From Falsirhodobacter flavus (GTDB lineage Bacteria; Pseudomonadota; Alphaproteobacteria; Rhodobacterales; Rhodobacteraceae), in the NCBI GenBank assembly GCA_029846755.1, contig JARWBI010000001.1, positions 620,001 through 684,000 of the forward strand: a stretch of DNA of 64,000 nt, written 5' to 3'. Positions 1 through 7,973 of this stretch are shown piece by piece. Both the position numbers and the translations under genes were made by a program. The notes below the pieces were generated by a model. That model worked only from the letters and a program-made list of their open reading frames with translations. It was not told the DNA's origin and did not search any database. Position 1 is the first letter of the stretch. The number at the start of each line of letters is the position of its first letter.

Positions 1-688
1 GGAAGAACGCCGTCGGCATCAGCAGTGGCAGCGTCACGGTGCGGAACCGGCGCCAGCCGTTCTTGCAGTCGATGAACGCCGCCTCGCGCACCGATACCGG
101 CACGGCCTGCAGCCCGGACAGGAAGAAGATGAAGTTGTAGGGAATCTGCTTCCACACCGACACGAAGACCATCGCGAAGGCGGTGTCGAAATAGTTCAGA
201 CCGACCTGCATGTTCCAGCCGAACCACGCGGCCATCTGCACGAAGGGGCCGATATGCATGTCGAAGAACATCATCCCGATCAGCCCTGCCACCGGCGGCG
301 CGATGGCATAGACCGAGATCAGCAGCGTCTTGTAGGCGCTTGCCCCCCGGATCACCGCATCGGCCTTCACCGCCAACAGCAGCCCGATCGCAAGCGACAG
401 GAACGTGACCAGCACGGTGAACACGGCGGTGAAGCTGGCGATGCGGCGGTATTCGCGGCTGGCCAATGCGTCGGCATAGTTCGCCATGCCCACGAAGGTC
501 GATCCGAAGCCGAACGGGTCCTCGATGAAGAAGGACGATTGCACCGCCTGCACCGACGGCCAATAGAAGAACACGACGATCACCGCCAGCTGCGGCAGCA
601 GGAACAGCCAGGGCAGCAGCGCATTGTCGAACTGCACCCGTTTGGCCGGCTCTGCCTGCACCTTCGGTTTTGCGGAAATTGCGGTCAA
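1..688 (-). CDS. ugpA: Glycerol-3-phosphate ABC transporter permease UgpA (3' end cut by window)
   Basis: Inner-membrane permease of a carbohydrate-type ABC importer, probably for sn-glycerol 3-phosphate or glycerophosphodiesters. About 229 codons are present; the C-terminus lies beyond the left edge. The start is read as TTG at 688, with GGAGGG five bases upstream. The N-terminus has a short cytoplasmic tail, then a first membrane segment at residues 25-45, and further hydrophobic spans follow. A typical permease EAA-like stretch (REAAFIDCKNGWRRF) lies near the cut end. It follows ugpB by 65 bp on the same strand, the usual ugpB-ugpA order. Substrate is inferred from the strong UgpB resemblance of its neighbour. 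Confidence 0.88.
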   Translation of the reverse strand, partial: MTAISAKPKVQAEPAKRVQFDNALLPWLFLLPQLAVIVVFFYWPSVQAVQSSFFIEDPFGFGSTFVGMANYADALASREYRRIASFTAVFTVLVTFLSLAIGLLLAVKADAVIRGASAYKTLLISVYAIAPPVAGLIGMMFFDMHIGPFVQMAAWFGWNMQVGLNYFDTAFAMVFVSVWKQIPYNFIFFLSGLQAVPVSVREAAFIDCKNGWRRFRTVTLPLLMPTAFF

Positions 689-710
689 AGGGTCCCTCCA
701 TCAATAGGGA

Positions 711-734
711 CGGGCCCCCGCAAAGGAGGGCCCG
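711..734 (-). terminator. Intercistronic hairpin between ugpB and ugpA
   Basis: A perfect 7-bp stem CGGGCCC/GGGCCCG with a 10-base loop lies between the ugpB stop and the ugpA start. No T-run follows, so it is more likely an mRNA-stabilising or attenuating hairpin that keeps binding-protein mRNA above permease mRNA than a full terminator. Confidence 0.55.
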
Positions 735-753
735 TGGTCGAGGTCGGAAGGGA

Positions 754-2055
754 TCAGCCTGCGGTTTGCGCGAAACGGGCCAGCAGGGCGTCGCCCTCGG
801 TCTTGATCGTCTCGAATGCTTCCTGAACGGTCGTCTCACCTGCGAAGATGCGGTTGTATTCGCGTTCCATGATCGAACGGATCTGCGGATAGAAGCCCAG
901 ACGGTAGCCCTTGGACCATTCGCCCGACGGCAGCATCAGCTGCTGGATGCCGACCTCGGCAACCGGCTGCTGCTCATACCAGCCTTCCGATTTCGCCAGC
1001 TCGTAAGCCGCTTCGGTGATGGCGACATAGCCGGTGGCCTGGTGATAGAACTTCTGGATTTCGGGAGAGGTCAGGAACTGGAAGAACGACGCGGTGCAGG
1101 CATTCTCCGCATCCGATTTGCCCGACATCGCGAACAGGGCCGCGCCGCCGATGAACGTGTTGGTGCCAGCACCTTCGACCGAATCCCAATAGGGCAGGAA
1201 CGTGGCCGAGAAGGGCATCGACGCCGTCTTCTGCAGACCGCCGAACGAGCCCGACGAGCCGATCCACATCGCGACCTTGCCCTGTTCGAACGGGGTCTGG
1301 TTGTCCGCCCAGCCCGCGCCGTAATAGGCGAACAGGCCCGCATCCTTCCACTCGGCCAGCTTTTCGAACATGTGGATCAGGTTCGGGTCGGTCAGGTTCA
1401 TCTCGGTCCCTTCGACCGAGTCATACCCGTTGTTGTTCGTCGCGAACTGGATGTTGTGGCGCGAGAAGAAGTTCTCGGTGAACTGCCAGGTCAGCTGGCT
1501 GGCGGTCATCGGGATGAAGCCGGCCTCTTTCAGCGCAGGGGCGGAGGCTTCGAATTCCTCCCAAGTTTTAGGCACGTCGAAGCCGGCCTTCTCGAACGCC
1601 TCGGTGTTGATATACATGATCGGCGCGGACGAGTTGAAGGGCATGCCCACGAACTTGCCTTCGCTGTCGGCATAGAAATAGCGCACGCCTTCGATGAACG
1701 CTTCGCGGTCGAAGGTGTGGCCCGCGCCGGTGATCAGATCTTCGGCCGGGATGACGGCGCCGGGGGCGTTGATGATCGTGGCCGCGCCCGCATCGAACAC
1801 TTGAAGGATGTTGGGCTGTTCGCCCGAACGGAAGGCCGCGATGCCCGAGGCCAGCGCTTCTTCATAGGTGCCCTTGGAGATCGGGGTGATCGCGCATTCG
1901 CTTTGGGCTTCGTTGAACTTGGTCGAAAGCTGGTTGATGACCTCGGCATTGGCGCCGCCCATGCCGTGCCACCAGGTGATGCCGGTCGATTGCGCGGTCG
2001 CCGTGACCGAGGAGAAGCCGAGCGCCAGAAGCGCGATGGAGGCCGTGGTTTTCAT
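754..2055 (-). CDS. ugpB: sn-Glycerol-3-phosphate ABC transporter substrate-binding protein UgpB
   Basis: Periplasmic binding protein, 433 aa, that captures glycerol-3-phosphate-type ligands and delivers them to UgpA/UgpE. The signal peptide is MKTTASIALLALGFSSVTATAQ with likely cleavage after residue 20-22. The mature start TGITWWHGMGG and the following NEAQSE, GTYEEAL and QVFDAG stretches match the UgpB branch of family 1 solute-binding proteins. GAGGGA precedes the ATG at 2055. The gene lies 73 bp downstream of the glycerate kinase stop, so it may have its own promoter there, or be read through from the upstream genes. Length is normal for the family. Confidence 0.9.
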   Translation of the reverse strand: MKTTASIALLALGFSSVTATAQSTGITWWHGMGGANAEVINQLSTKFNEAQSECAITPISKGTYEEALASGIAAFRSGEQPNILQVFDAGAATIINAPGAVIPAEDLITGAGHTFDREAFIEGVRYFYADSEGKFVGMPFNSSAPIMYINTEAFEKAGFDVPKTWEEFEASAPALKEAGFIPMTASQLTWQFTENFFSRHNIQFATNNNGYDSVEGTEMNLTDPNLIHMFEKLAEWKDAGLFAYYGAGWADNQTPFEQGKVAMWIGSSGSFGGLQKTASMPFSATFLPYWDSVEGAGTNTFIGGAALFAMSGKSDAENACTASFFQFLTSPEIQKFYHQATGYVAITEAAYELAKSEGWYEQQPVAEVGIQQLMLPSGEWSKGYRLGFYPQIRSIMEREYNRIFAGETTVQEAFETIKTEGDALLARFAQTAG

Positions 2056-2128
2056 GTCAGTCCCTCTGGAGTGGTTGACCGACGCGTTACCGACCCGGCA
2101 TGTCGCGCAGTTGAAGGTTTCGTATCGT

Positions 2129-3346
2129 TTATGTGACCAATATCGCCCGCAGATCGTTCACATTCGTCAAGGTTGGACCCGTGATGACCAGATCGCCCAA
2201 CCGTGCGAACAAACTGTAGCTGTCATGCGTTGCAAGCACCCGCGCAGCATCTGGCGCACGCCCCAGCGTATCGGGCGTGACGATGGCGCCCGCCGCATCC
2301 TCGGTGCCGTCGATTCCGTCCGTGTCGCCTGCCAGCGCGAAGATAGGCAGCCCTTCCAGCGCCAGTGAAAGCAGGAATTCGGTGTTCCGCCCGCCGCGCC
2401 CCGGCTTGCCCGCGCCGATGGTCACGGTCGTCTCGCCCCCCGACAGGATCAGCGCGGGACGGGGCAGGGGATGGCCGTGATCCAGCACCGACCGCGAGAT
2501 CCCCGCCATCATCCGGCCCAACGCCGCCGATTCCCCCTCCAGCGCGTCGCCAAGGATCAGCGGCGTGACGCCCTCGGCCCGCGCGACCTCTGCCGCGGCC
2601 TCCAGCGCCATCATCGGGGTCGCGATCAGTCGGTAATCGGCGGTGAACGGCTGCTGCGGCTCGGGCGTTGCCCGAAGAAGACGCCGCGCCGCTTCGGGCA
2701 GGTCCGGCAGGCGATCCACCAGCGCCGACAGATCCGCCCCGGCATCCGGGTCATGCACCGTCGGCCCCGAGGCGATGGCCCGCGGATCGTCCCCCGGCAC
2801 ATCGGAAATCGCCAGCGTTACCACCCGCGCAGGCGCGGCGGCCAGCGCCAACTTGCCGCCCTTGATCGCCGACAGCCGCCGCCTGATGCGGTTCATGTCC
2901 CCGATCCCCAGCCCCGAGGCGAGAAGCTGCCGGTTCACAGCCTGCTTTTCGGCCAGCGTCAGCCCCTCGGCGGGCAGCGCCATCAAAGACGATCCCCCGC
3001 CCGAGATCAGCACAAGCACCAGATCGTCCGGCCCCAGCCCCTGCACCGCCGCCAGTATCCGCCTTGCCGCCGCTTCGGAACGCGCGTCGGGAACGGGGTG
3101 CGAGGCCTCCAGCACCTCGATCCCGCGCGTCGTGCAGGAATGGCCGTCGCGCGTTACGACGACGCCTGTGGCATCGGGCCAGGCCGCCTCGACCGCGCGG
3201 GCCATGGATGCGGCGGCCTTGCCCGCACCGACCACGACCACGCGGCCCTTGGGCCGTTCGGGAAGGTGCCGCGCCAGCACCCGCGCAGGGTCCGCCGCCG
3301 CGATCCCCGCCCTGAAGACCCGTTCCAGAAATGCCCGTTCGTCCAT
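2129..3346 (-). CDS. Glycerate 2-kinase (MOFRL family)
   Basis: A 405-aa protein of the GckA/TtuD family, often mislabelled hydroxypyruvate reductase, which phosphorylates D-glycerate to 2-phosphoglycerate. Visible marks are the glycine-rich GRVVVVGAGKAAASMA near residue 35, the LVLISGGGSSLM segment near 115, SGPT near 205 and the C-terminal ILSGGETTVT and FALAGDTDGIDG stretches of the MOFRL domain. The start at 3346 is chosen because GGGAGGGG lies just upstream and the family N-terminus begins there; the frame stays open further upstream, but that sequence is btuD antisense-frame noise. Only 14 bp separate it from the upstream B12 ATPase gene, so it is probably the last gene of the riboswitch-led unit. 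Confidence 0.87.
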   Translation of the reverse strand: MDERAFLERVFRAGIAAADPARVLARHLPERPKGRVVVVGAGKAAASMARAVEAAWPDATGVVVTRDGHSCTTRGIEVLEASHPVPDARSEAAARRILAAVQGLGPDDLVLVLISGGGSSLMALPAEGLTLAEKQAVNRQLLASGLGIGDMNRIRRRLSAIKGGKLALAAAPARVVTLAISDVPGDDPRAIASGPTVHDPDAGADLSALVDRLPDLPEAARRLLRATPEPQQPFTADYRLIATPMMALEAAAEVARAEGVTPLILGDALEGESAALGRMMAGISRSVLDHGHPLPRPALILSGGETTVTIGAGKPGRGGRNTEFLLSLALEGLPIFALAGDTDGIDGTEDAAGAIVTPDTLGRAPDAARVLATHDSYSLFARLGDLVITGPTLTNVNDLRAILVT

Positions 3347-3360
3347 GCGCCCCTCCCGTT

Positions 3361-4035
3361 TCAGGGCAGAGTAGCCACGCGGGAAAGAGGTTGAAAGACC
3401 GGCCCGTCTTCGGTGTCGCGGAACCATGCGCGAATGCCGAAGACCCCGGCCAGAAGATCGGGCGTCAGCACCGAAGGCGGCCCGTCCGCCACGACCCGCC
3501 CCGCCGCTAGCACCACGAGCCGCGTGCAGAACCGCGCCGCCAGCCCCAGATCGTGGATCGAGGCGACGACGGCCCCCGCCTGCGCCTTTTCCGCAAACAC
3601 TTCCATCGCGGCGATCTGCGCGGCGGGGTCGAGGCCCGCGATCGGCTCGTCCGCCAGCAGCAGCGGCACCTCTTGCGCCAGCGCGCGCGCGATCAGGACG
3701 CGGGCCTGCTCGCCCCCCGACAGGGCATCGGCGCGGCGGTGGCGCAGCGGTTGCAATTCCATCCGGACGATGGCGCGCTCCACCGCCGCCGGACCCGCGC
3801 CGACAAGGCCGACGACGAGGTCCACCGGCATGGGCCATGCGATTTCCCGCATCTGGGGCAGGAAGGCGGCCTTGGCCAGTTCGCGCCGCCCGCTTGCGGG
3901 CAAGAGCCCCAAGGCGGCCCGCAAAAGGGTGGTCTTCCCCGCGCCGTTTGGACCGACGAGCCCGACGAATTCGCCCCGCCCGACGGTCAGCGCGGCCTGA
4001 AGCCGCCCCGGCACGGAAAGGTCGATGGACATCAT
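3361..4035 (-). CDS. btuD: ABC transporter ATP-binding protein, probably cobalamin import BtuD
   Basis: ATPase subunit, 224 aa, of a FecCDE/BtuCD-type importer. The Walker A motif is GPNGAGKTT (around residue 29), the signature is LSGGEQAR, Walker B is LLLADEP, and the H-loop is ASIHDLG. The ATG at 4035 overlaps the permease stop (ATGA). A shorter start three bases on is possible because the protein begins Met-Met. Assignment to vitamin B12 rather than haem or siderophore rests on the operon: a BtuB-like receptor and a cobalamin riboswitch lie upstream. At 224 aa it is slightly short for the family. Confidence 0.78.
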   Translation of the reverse strand: MMSIDLSVPGRLQAALTVGRGEFVGLVGPNGAGKTTLLRAALGLLPASGRRELAKAAFLPQMREIAWPMPVDLVVGLVGAGPAAVERAIVRMELQPLRHRRADALSGGEQARVLIARALAQEVPLLLADEPIAGLDPAAQIAAMEVFAEKAQAGAVVASIHDLGLAARFCTRLVVLAAGRVVADGPPSVLTPDLLAGVFGIRAWFRDTEDGPVFQPLSRVATLP

Positions 4036-5003
4036 GCTTCGCCCCTCCGCATCTTCCAGATGAGGTGCAGGAACAGCGGCGCTCCGACCAGTGCCGTCAG
4101 CACGCCCAGCTTCAGATCGCGGTCGGGCGCGATCAGCCGCACCGCGATGTCGGCCGCCAGCACCATCGCCGCCCCGCCCAGCGCCGAGGCAGGAAGCAGC
4201 CGCGACGGCACCCCCTGCACCCACGGGCGCAGCAGATGCGGCACGACCAGCCCGACGAAGCCGACCGCGCCCGCCACCGCCGTCGCGGCCCCCACCACCG
4301 CAGCCGTCCCGACAATCAGGCAGATCCGCAGCCGCCGCATCGGGATGCCCATGGTGGCGGCGGCATCCTCGCCCAGCGTCAGCGCGTCGAGCCCCCGCCC
4401 GGTCGTCGCCAGCAGCGCCGCACCCGCCGCCATGATCGGCAACGCCAGCCAGACATGCACTATCGAGCGGTCCGCCAGCGATCCCATCATCCAGAACACG
4501 ATCTCCGCCACTGCATAGGGGTTGGGCGACAGGCTGAGGAGAAGCGAGGTCAGCGCCGCACCGATGGCCGAAATCGCGACCCCCGCAAGGATCAGCACCA
4601 CCGCGGACCCGCGCGGGCCCGCCAACGCCGCGATCAGCAGCACCGAAGCCAGCGCCCCGCCCAGCGCCATCAGCGGCAGCGCGAGGGCAAAACTTGCCGC
4701 CAACCCCGATTGCAGCGCCACCACCGCGCCCAAAGCCGCCGACGACGACGCCCCGATCAGCCCCGGCTCTGCCAGTGGATTGCGCAGCCAGCCCTGCATC
4801 GCGGCCCCCGCAAGCCCCAACGATCCGCCGACCATGACGCCCAGAAGTGCGCGCGGCAGCCGGATCTCGCGCATGATGAGCGCGACATCCCCGCCTTGCC
4901 CCGTGCCGAGCGCTAGAAACGCCTCGCGCAGCCCGATCCCCGCCGGGCCGATCAACAGCGACGCCGCGAACAGCACCGCCACCACGGGGATCAGCGCGAT
5001 CAC
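4032..5003 (-). CDS. btuC: FecCD-family ABC permease, probably cobalamin import BtuC
   Basis: Polytopic inner-membrane permease of about 323 aa with roughly ten hydrophobic spans. Family marks are REIRLPRALLGVMVGGSLGLAGAAMQGWLRNPLAEPG in the N-terminal third, and GFVGLVVPHLLRPW near residue 240, the stretch typical of iron-siderophore/B12 permeases. The start is GTG at 5003, overlapping the btuB stop (GTGA); an immediately preceding TTG at 5006 is an alternative. Its stop overlaps the btuD start. Function as the B12 permease is inferred from the riboswitch and BtuB. No periplasmic BtuF gene lies in the cluster. Confidence 0.78.
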   Translation of the reverse strand: MIALIPVVAVLFAASLLIGPAGIGLREAFLALGTGQGGDVALIMREIRLPRALLGVMVGGSLGLAGAAMQGWLRNPLAEPGLIGASSSAALGAVVALQSGLAASFALALPLMALGGALASVLLIAALAGPRGSAVVLILAGVAISAIGAALTSLLLSLSPNPYAVAEIVFWMMGSLADRSIVHVWLALPIMAAGAALLATTGRGLDALTLGEDAAATMGIPMRRLRICLIVGTAAVVGAATAVAGAVGFVGLVVPHLLRPWVQGVPSRLLPASALGGAAMVLAADIAVRLIAPDRDLKLGVLTALVGAPLFLHLIWKMRRGEA

Positions 5004-6817
5004 CAAGACCGACGGACGCCCAGATAGGCCGAACGTTCGGCGGTGCCGTATCCGCGCACCAGTTGGTAATCCTCGTCGAAAAGGTTCTCGATGCGCAGAT
5101 AGGCTTCGGTCCCGTTGCCGAAATCGCGCGTCAGGGTCGCATCCGCCACCGTGAAATCGTCCAGCCCCGTGCGGTCTGCCGCGTGCTGCAAGGCGACCTC
5201 ACCCGACCAGCCCTGCGCCAGTTCCCCTGCAAGGATCAGGTTCAGCATGTGGCGCGGCGTCGTCGCCTGCCAGGCAGAGCTGTCGAGCTGCGCATCCGAA
5301 CGTGCGTCGGAATAGGTGTAGTTCCCCGTCACCGCCACCCGCCCGAGGTCGTATTCGACAAACAATTCCACCCCCTGACGCCGGGCATCGCCCTCGCGCT
5401 GGACATAGGCATAGGAGGTGTAGGAATAGTCGATCAGATCCTCGACATCGACACGGAACAGCGCCGCAGCGAAGGTGGCCGCGCCAAGCTGCTGTTCGAT
5501 GCCCAGATCGTAGCTGCGACTTTTCTCGGGTCCAAGATCGGCATTGCCGGAGAAGGGATCGTAAAGCTCGTATCCCGACGGCGCGCGAAAGCCCGTTCCG
5601 GCATTGGCGCGGATCGTCGTGCCATCGACAGGCCGCCAGATCGCTGAAATGCGCCCCGTCTCGTAGGATCCGAAGCGCGAATGATCGTCGCGGCGGGCCG
5701 ACAGCGTCAGGTCGAAATCAGATGACAGGGGGAGGGCATATTCGGCATAGAGGCCGTTCGTGGCATCGTCATGGGCATCCGGGGTGCCGGTGTCGCCGAA
5801 ATAGGCCTCTTTCGTGCGGTCCGCGCCGAACCCGAACCGTCCCGCCCCCAGATCGACGCCGCCGCGATAGCCGATGCCGTTGCGCCGGCCCTTATAGGCA
5901 TAGTGGAACGGCCCGAATTCCGTCGTGCCGCGCAGTCGCCGGTCGTTGTCGAAGAAGGTGTATTCCAGCGTATTGTCCACCGCGCCCGTCGCGAAGGCAT
6001 AGGCGAGGCGCATGCCGCGCGTGGTGGCATCGCCCTCGTCATCGGTGGTGCCGTCGCGCAGGGGGAAATCGTCGTCGTAATCGGAGCGCGAGCGTTCGAC
6101 GAAGCCCGAGACCTCCAGCCTTCCCGCCCCGACTTCATGCCCGCCCGCGAAGGACAGGCGCGTTGCCTCGAACCCGTCATCCTCGGGATTGGGGGTGGCG
6201 GGGGTGTCGTCGGCGGCGGAATAGCCGTCGCTGCGGATATGGGACAGCGTCATCGCAAGGTCGGACGGCCCCGATTTCGCGGCAAAGCCATAGCTGAGCC
6301 TGGCGGTGTCGAAGCTGCCATATTCCGCCGCCGCACGGTGTTCGATCCCGTCTTTCGTCGCACGGCGGGTGCGGATGTCGATCACGCCGCCGATGGCTTC
6401 GGAGCCGTAGAGTGCCGATTGCGCCCCGCGCAGGATCTCCACCCGTCCGATGCCGGGTGTGCTCAGCGCGCCGAAGTCGAAGGCGACCTGCGTGTTCGAG
6501 GGGTCCGACACGTCGATCCCGTCGATCCGGACGGCGATGCCTGTCTGCGGCACGCCGCGCAGCGTCAGCCCCGCATTGGTGCCCATCGGCCCGTTGCTGC
6601 GGATCGACACGCCCGCCGCGCGGCCCAGCACGTCGATCAGGCGCGTGTCGCCGCTGCGGTCGATCTCGGCGCCGGTGATGACGGTCACGTCCGCGCCGGT
6701 GCGGTCCCTTTCGACCGGCTCCAGCCCGGCGCTGACGACGATGGGGGGCAGCAGAATGTCCTGCGCAGCGGCAGGGGCGGCCAGCACGGCAAGGATGGCG
6801 GTCAGGGATGTCTTCAT
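5000..6817 (-). CDS. btuB: TonB-dependent vitamin B12 receptor BtuB
   Basis: Outer-membrane receptor, 605 aa. A signal peptide (MKTSLTAILAVLAAPAAAQ) is followed by a plug domain with PIVVSAGLEPV (TonB-box region), DVLGRAAGV, LRGVPQTG and VEILRGAQSALYGSEAIGG-type stretches around residues 25-155. A beta-barrel fills the rest and ends in the aromatic residue W (GVRRSW), as expected for an outer-membrane barrel. GGAGAGA precedes the ATG. The 5' leader carries a cobalamin riboswitch, which makes B12 the most likely substrate. Expression should fall when intracellular cobalamin is high. Confidence 0.92.
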   Translation of the reverse strand: MKTSLTAILAVLAAPAAAQDILLPPIVVSAGLEPVERDRTGADVTVITGAEIDRSGDTRLIDVLGRAAGVSIRSNGPMGTNAGLTLRGVPQTGIAVRIDGIDVSDPSNTQVAFDFGALSTPGIGRVEILRGAQSALYGSEAIGGVIDIRTRRATKDGIEHRAAAEYGSFDTARLSYGFAAKSGPSDLAMTLSHIRSDGYSAADDTPATPNPEDDGFEATRLSFAGGHEVGAGRLEVSGFVERSRSDYDDDFPLRDGTTDDEGDATTRGMRLAYAFATGAVDNTLEYTFFDNDRRLRGTTEFGPFHYAYKGRRNGIGYRGGVDLGAGRFGFGADRTKEAYFGDTGTPDAHDDATNGLYAEYALPLSSDFDLTLSARRDDHSRFGSYETGRISAIWRPVDGTTIRANAGTGFRAPSGYELYDPFSGNADLGPEKSRSYDLGIEQQLGAATFAAALFRVDVEDLIDYSYTSYAYVQREGDARRQGVELFVEYDLGRVAVTGNYTYSDARSDAQLDSSAWQATTPRHMLNLILAGELAQGWSGEVALQHAADRTGLDDFTVADATLTRDFGNGTEAYLRIENLFDEDYQLVRGYGTAERSAYLGVRRSW

Positions 6818-6895
6818 GGTCGGTCTCTCCGCGTGGTGTATCTCACCGCTCGCGGACGTGCCGCATCCTCGGCGCGCCCCGCACCGGGAAAGGGT

Positions 6896-7060
6896 GAACG
6901 CGCCGGCAGGTTTCCTGGCTGGGCGGGTCGGTGCGCGGGCCTGCCTTCCCGGACGGATGCCCAGTGGCGTCTGCTGGCCTTGCGCTCTCCGCCGACAGTT
7001 GCGGGGGCAGCTGCGGTATCACCGCATTCCCTTTTCACCGGGTTTCCCCGGCACCGAAGC
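6896..7060 (-). promoter_or_regulatory. Cobalamin (AdoCbl) riboswitch upstream of btuB
   Basis: Read on the minus strand, the leader contains the class signature elements in order: CGGTGCC, GAAAAGGGAATGCGGTG, CCGCAGCTGCCCCCGCAACTG, the B12-box core GCCACTGG, GGGAAGGC and the closing AGCCAGGAAACCTGCCGGCG. The 3' end is about 80 nt from the btuB start, leaving room for an expression platform that hides the ribosome-binding site or ends transcription. With the 70 bp beyond it, it accounts for the whole 316-bp gap between btuB and the divergent DoxX-like gene. Exact ends are approximate. Confidence 0.95.
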
Positions 7061-7133
7061 GTCTTTGCTGATGATCCTGCGGCATCGGCCTGTCAAGGCT
7101 TGCCGACCGCGATCCCGGCGCCATCTGGGGGGA

Positions 7134-7490
7134 ATGGTGGATTTTCTGAACCTTCTGGGCCGGGTGCTGATCGCGGGGCTGTTCCTTGGCGGCGCGTGGC
7201 AGAAGCTGACCGCGCCCGCCCCGGTGCAGGCGATGCTGGCCTCGGTGGGGCTGCCGGGCGGGATGGTCTGGCTGCTGGCGGCGTTCAATGCGCTTGCGGG
7301 GGTGATGCTGGTGACGGGGCCGCAGGTGCAGGTCTGGGCGCTGGTGCTGGCGATCTACTGCATCGCGACAAGCTGGTTCCACCTGATCCCGGCGGACCCG
7401 TGGCAGATGACGATCTTCGTCAAGAACTGGGCCATCGCGGGCGGGCTTCTGGTGCTGGCGGCGCAGGGACCGGGGCGTTTCGCCTATTGA
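7134..7490 (+). CDS. DoxX-family membrane protein
   Basis: A 118-aa protein with four hydrophobic segments, starting LLGRVLIAGLFLGGAWQKL, which matches the opening of DoxX/DoxD-like proteins (RxLLxxxFxxxGxxKL). Later GLPGGMVWLLAAFNALAGVML and the WFHLIPADPWQMTIFVKNWAIAGG segment are also family-like (the usual form is FFKNxALxGGLL). The start is ATG at 7134 or GTG at 7137; the purine-rich GGGGGGA lies immediately before both, so spacing slightly favours the GTG. The specific role is unknown; DoxX proteins are linked to quinone or thiol redox in membranes. It diverges from the B12 operon. Confidence 0.75.
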   Translation: MVDFLNLLGRVLIAGLFLGGAWQKLTAPAPVQAMLASVGLPGGMVWLLAAFNALAGVMLVTGPQVQVWALVLAIYCIATSWFHLIPADPWQMTIFVKNWAIAGGLLVLAAQGPGRFAY

Positions 7491-7556
7491 CGTTGCGCTT
7501 TATGCGCCGAACCCCCAAATTCCAACCGCACGCCCCTGATGACATGGACCCGAAGA

Positions 7557-7973
7557 ATGAGCTTTCCCGACCTGTTGATCCTTTTCCTTGTCGCGATTGC
7601 AATCGGCTGGGCCTTTCTTCGTTACACCCCCTCGGATTCGCAGGATTGGCATGTGGATCCGGTCACGGTGCGCAAATCGCGCCGCCCGAACAACCTGCTG
7701 GTGACGAAACATGTCGCGCTGCCCCCCGATCAGGCGGCGGCACGGCTGGAAGCGCTGGCGCTGGCCACGCCCCGGACATCGCATTTCGCGGGCGAGGGGT
7801 TTCACCGCACATGGATCACCCTGTCCGCGCTGGGCCTGCCGACCTTCACCTCGGTCCGGCTGGTGCCGGAAAACGGGGGGACCAAGGTCGTCGTCTATGC
7901 CCGTGCGCGGTATCTGTCACGCCTGCCGGGGTCCCAGAAGGCGCGCGTGAAGGGCTGGCTGGCCCAGCTCTGA
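7557..7973 (+). CDS. DUF1499 domain-containing protein
   Basis: A protein of about 138 aa with one N-terminal membrane segment (LLILFLVAIAIGWAFL) followed by a soluble domain. The DWHVDP motif and SRRPNN stretch mark DUF1499, a family of unknown function common in Rhodobacterales. The start at 7557 puts the membrane segment directly at the N-terminus; an in-frame ATG at 7539 adds six residues, and neither has a strong ribosome-binding site. It lies 66 bp after the DoxX-like gene. Its stop codon directly abuts the stop of the convergent RND gene. Confidence 0.7.
   Translation: MSFPDLLILFLVAIAIGWAFLRYTPSDSQDWHVDPVTVRKSRRPNNLLVTKHVALPPDQAAARLEALALATPRTSHFAGEGFHRTWITLSALGLPTFTSVRLVPENGGTKVVVYARARYLSRLPGSQKARVKGWLAQL

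Noticed and set aside
3426-4916. Open frame of 496 codons opposite btuC/btuD
   Set aside because: Pro/Arg-rich antisense shadow of two clear ABC transporter genes.
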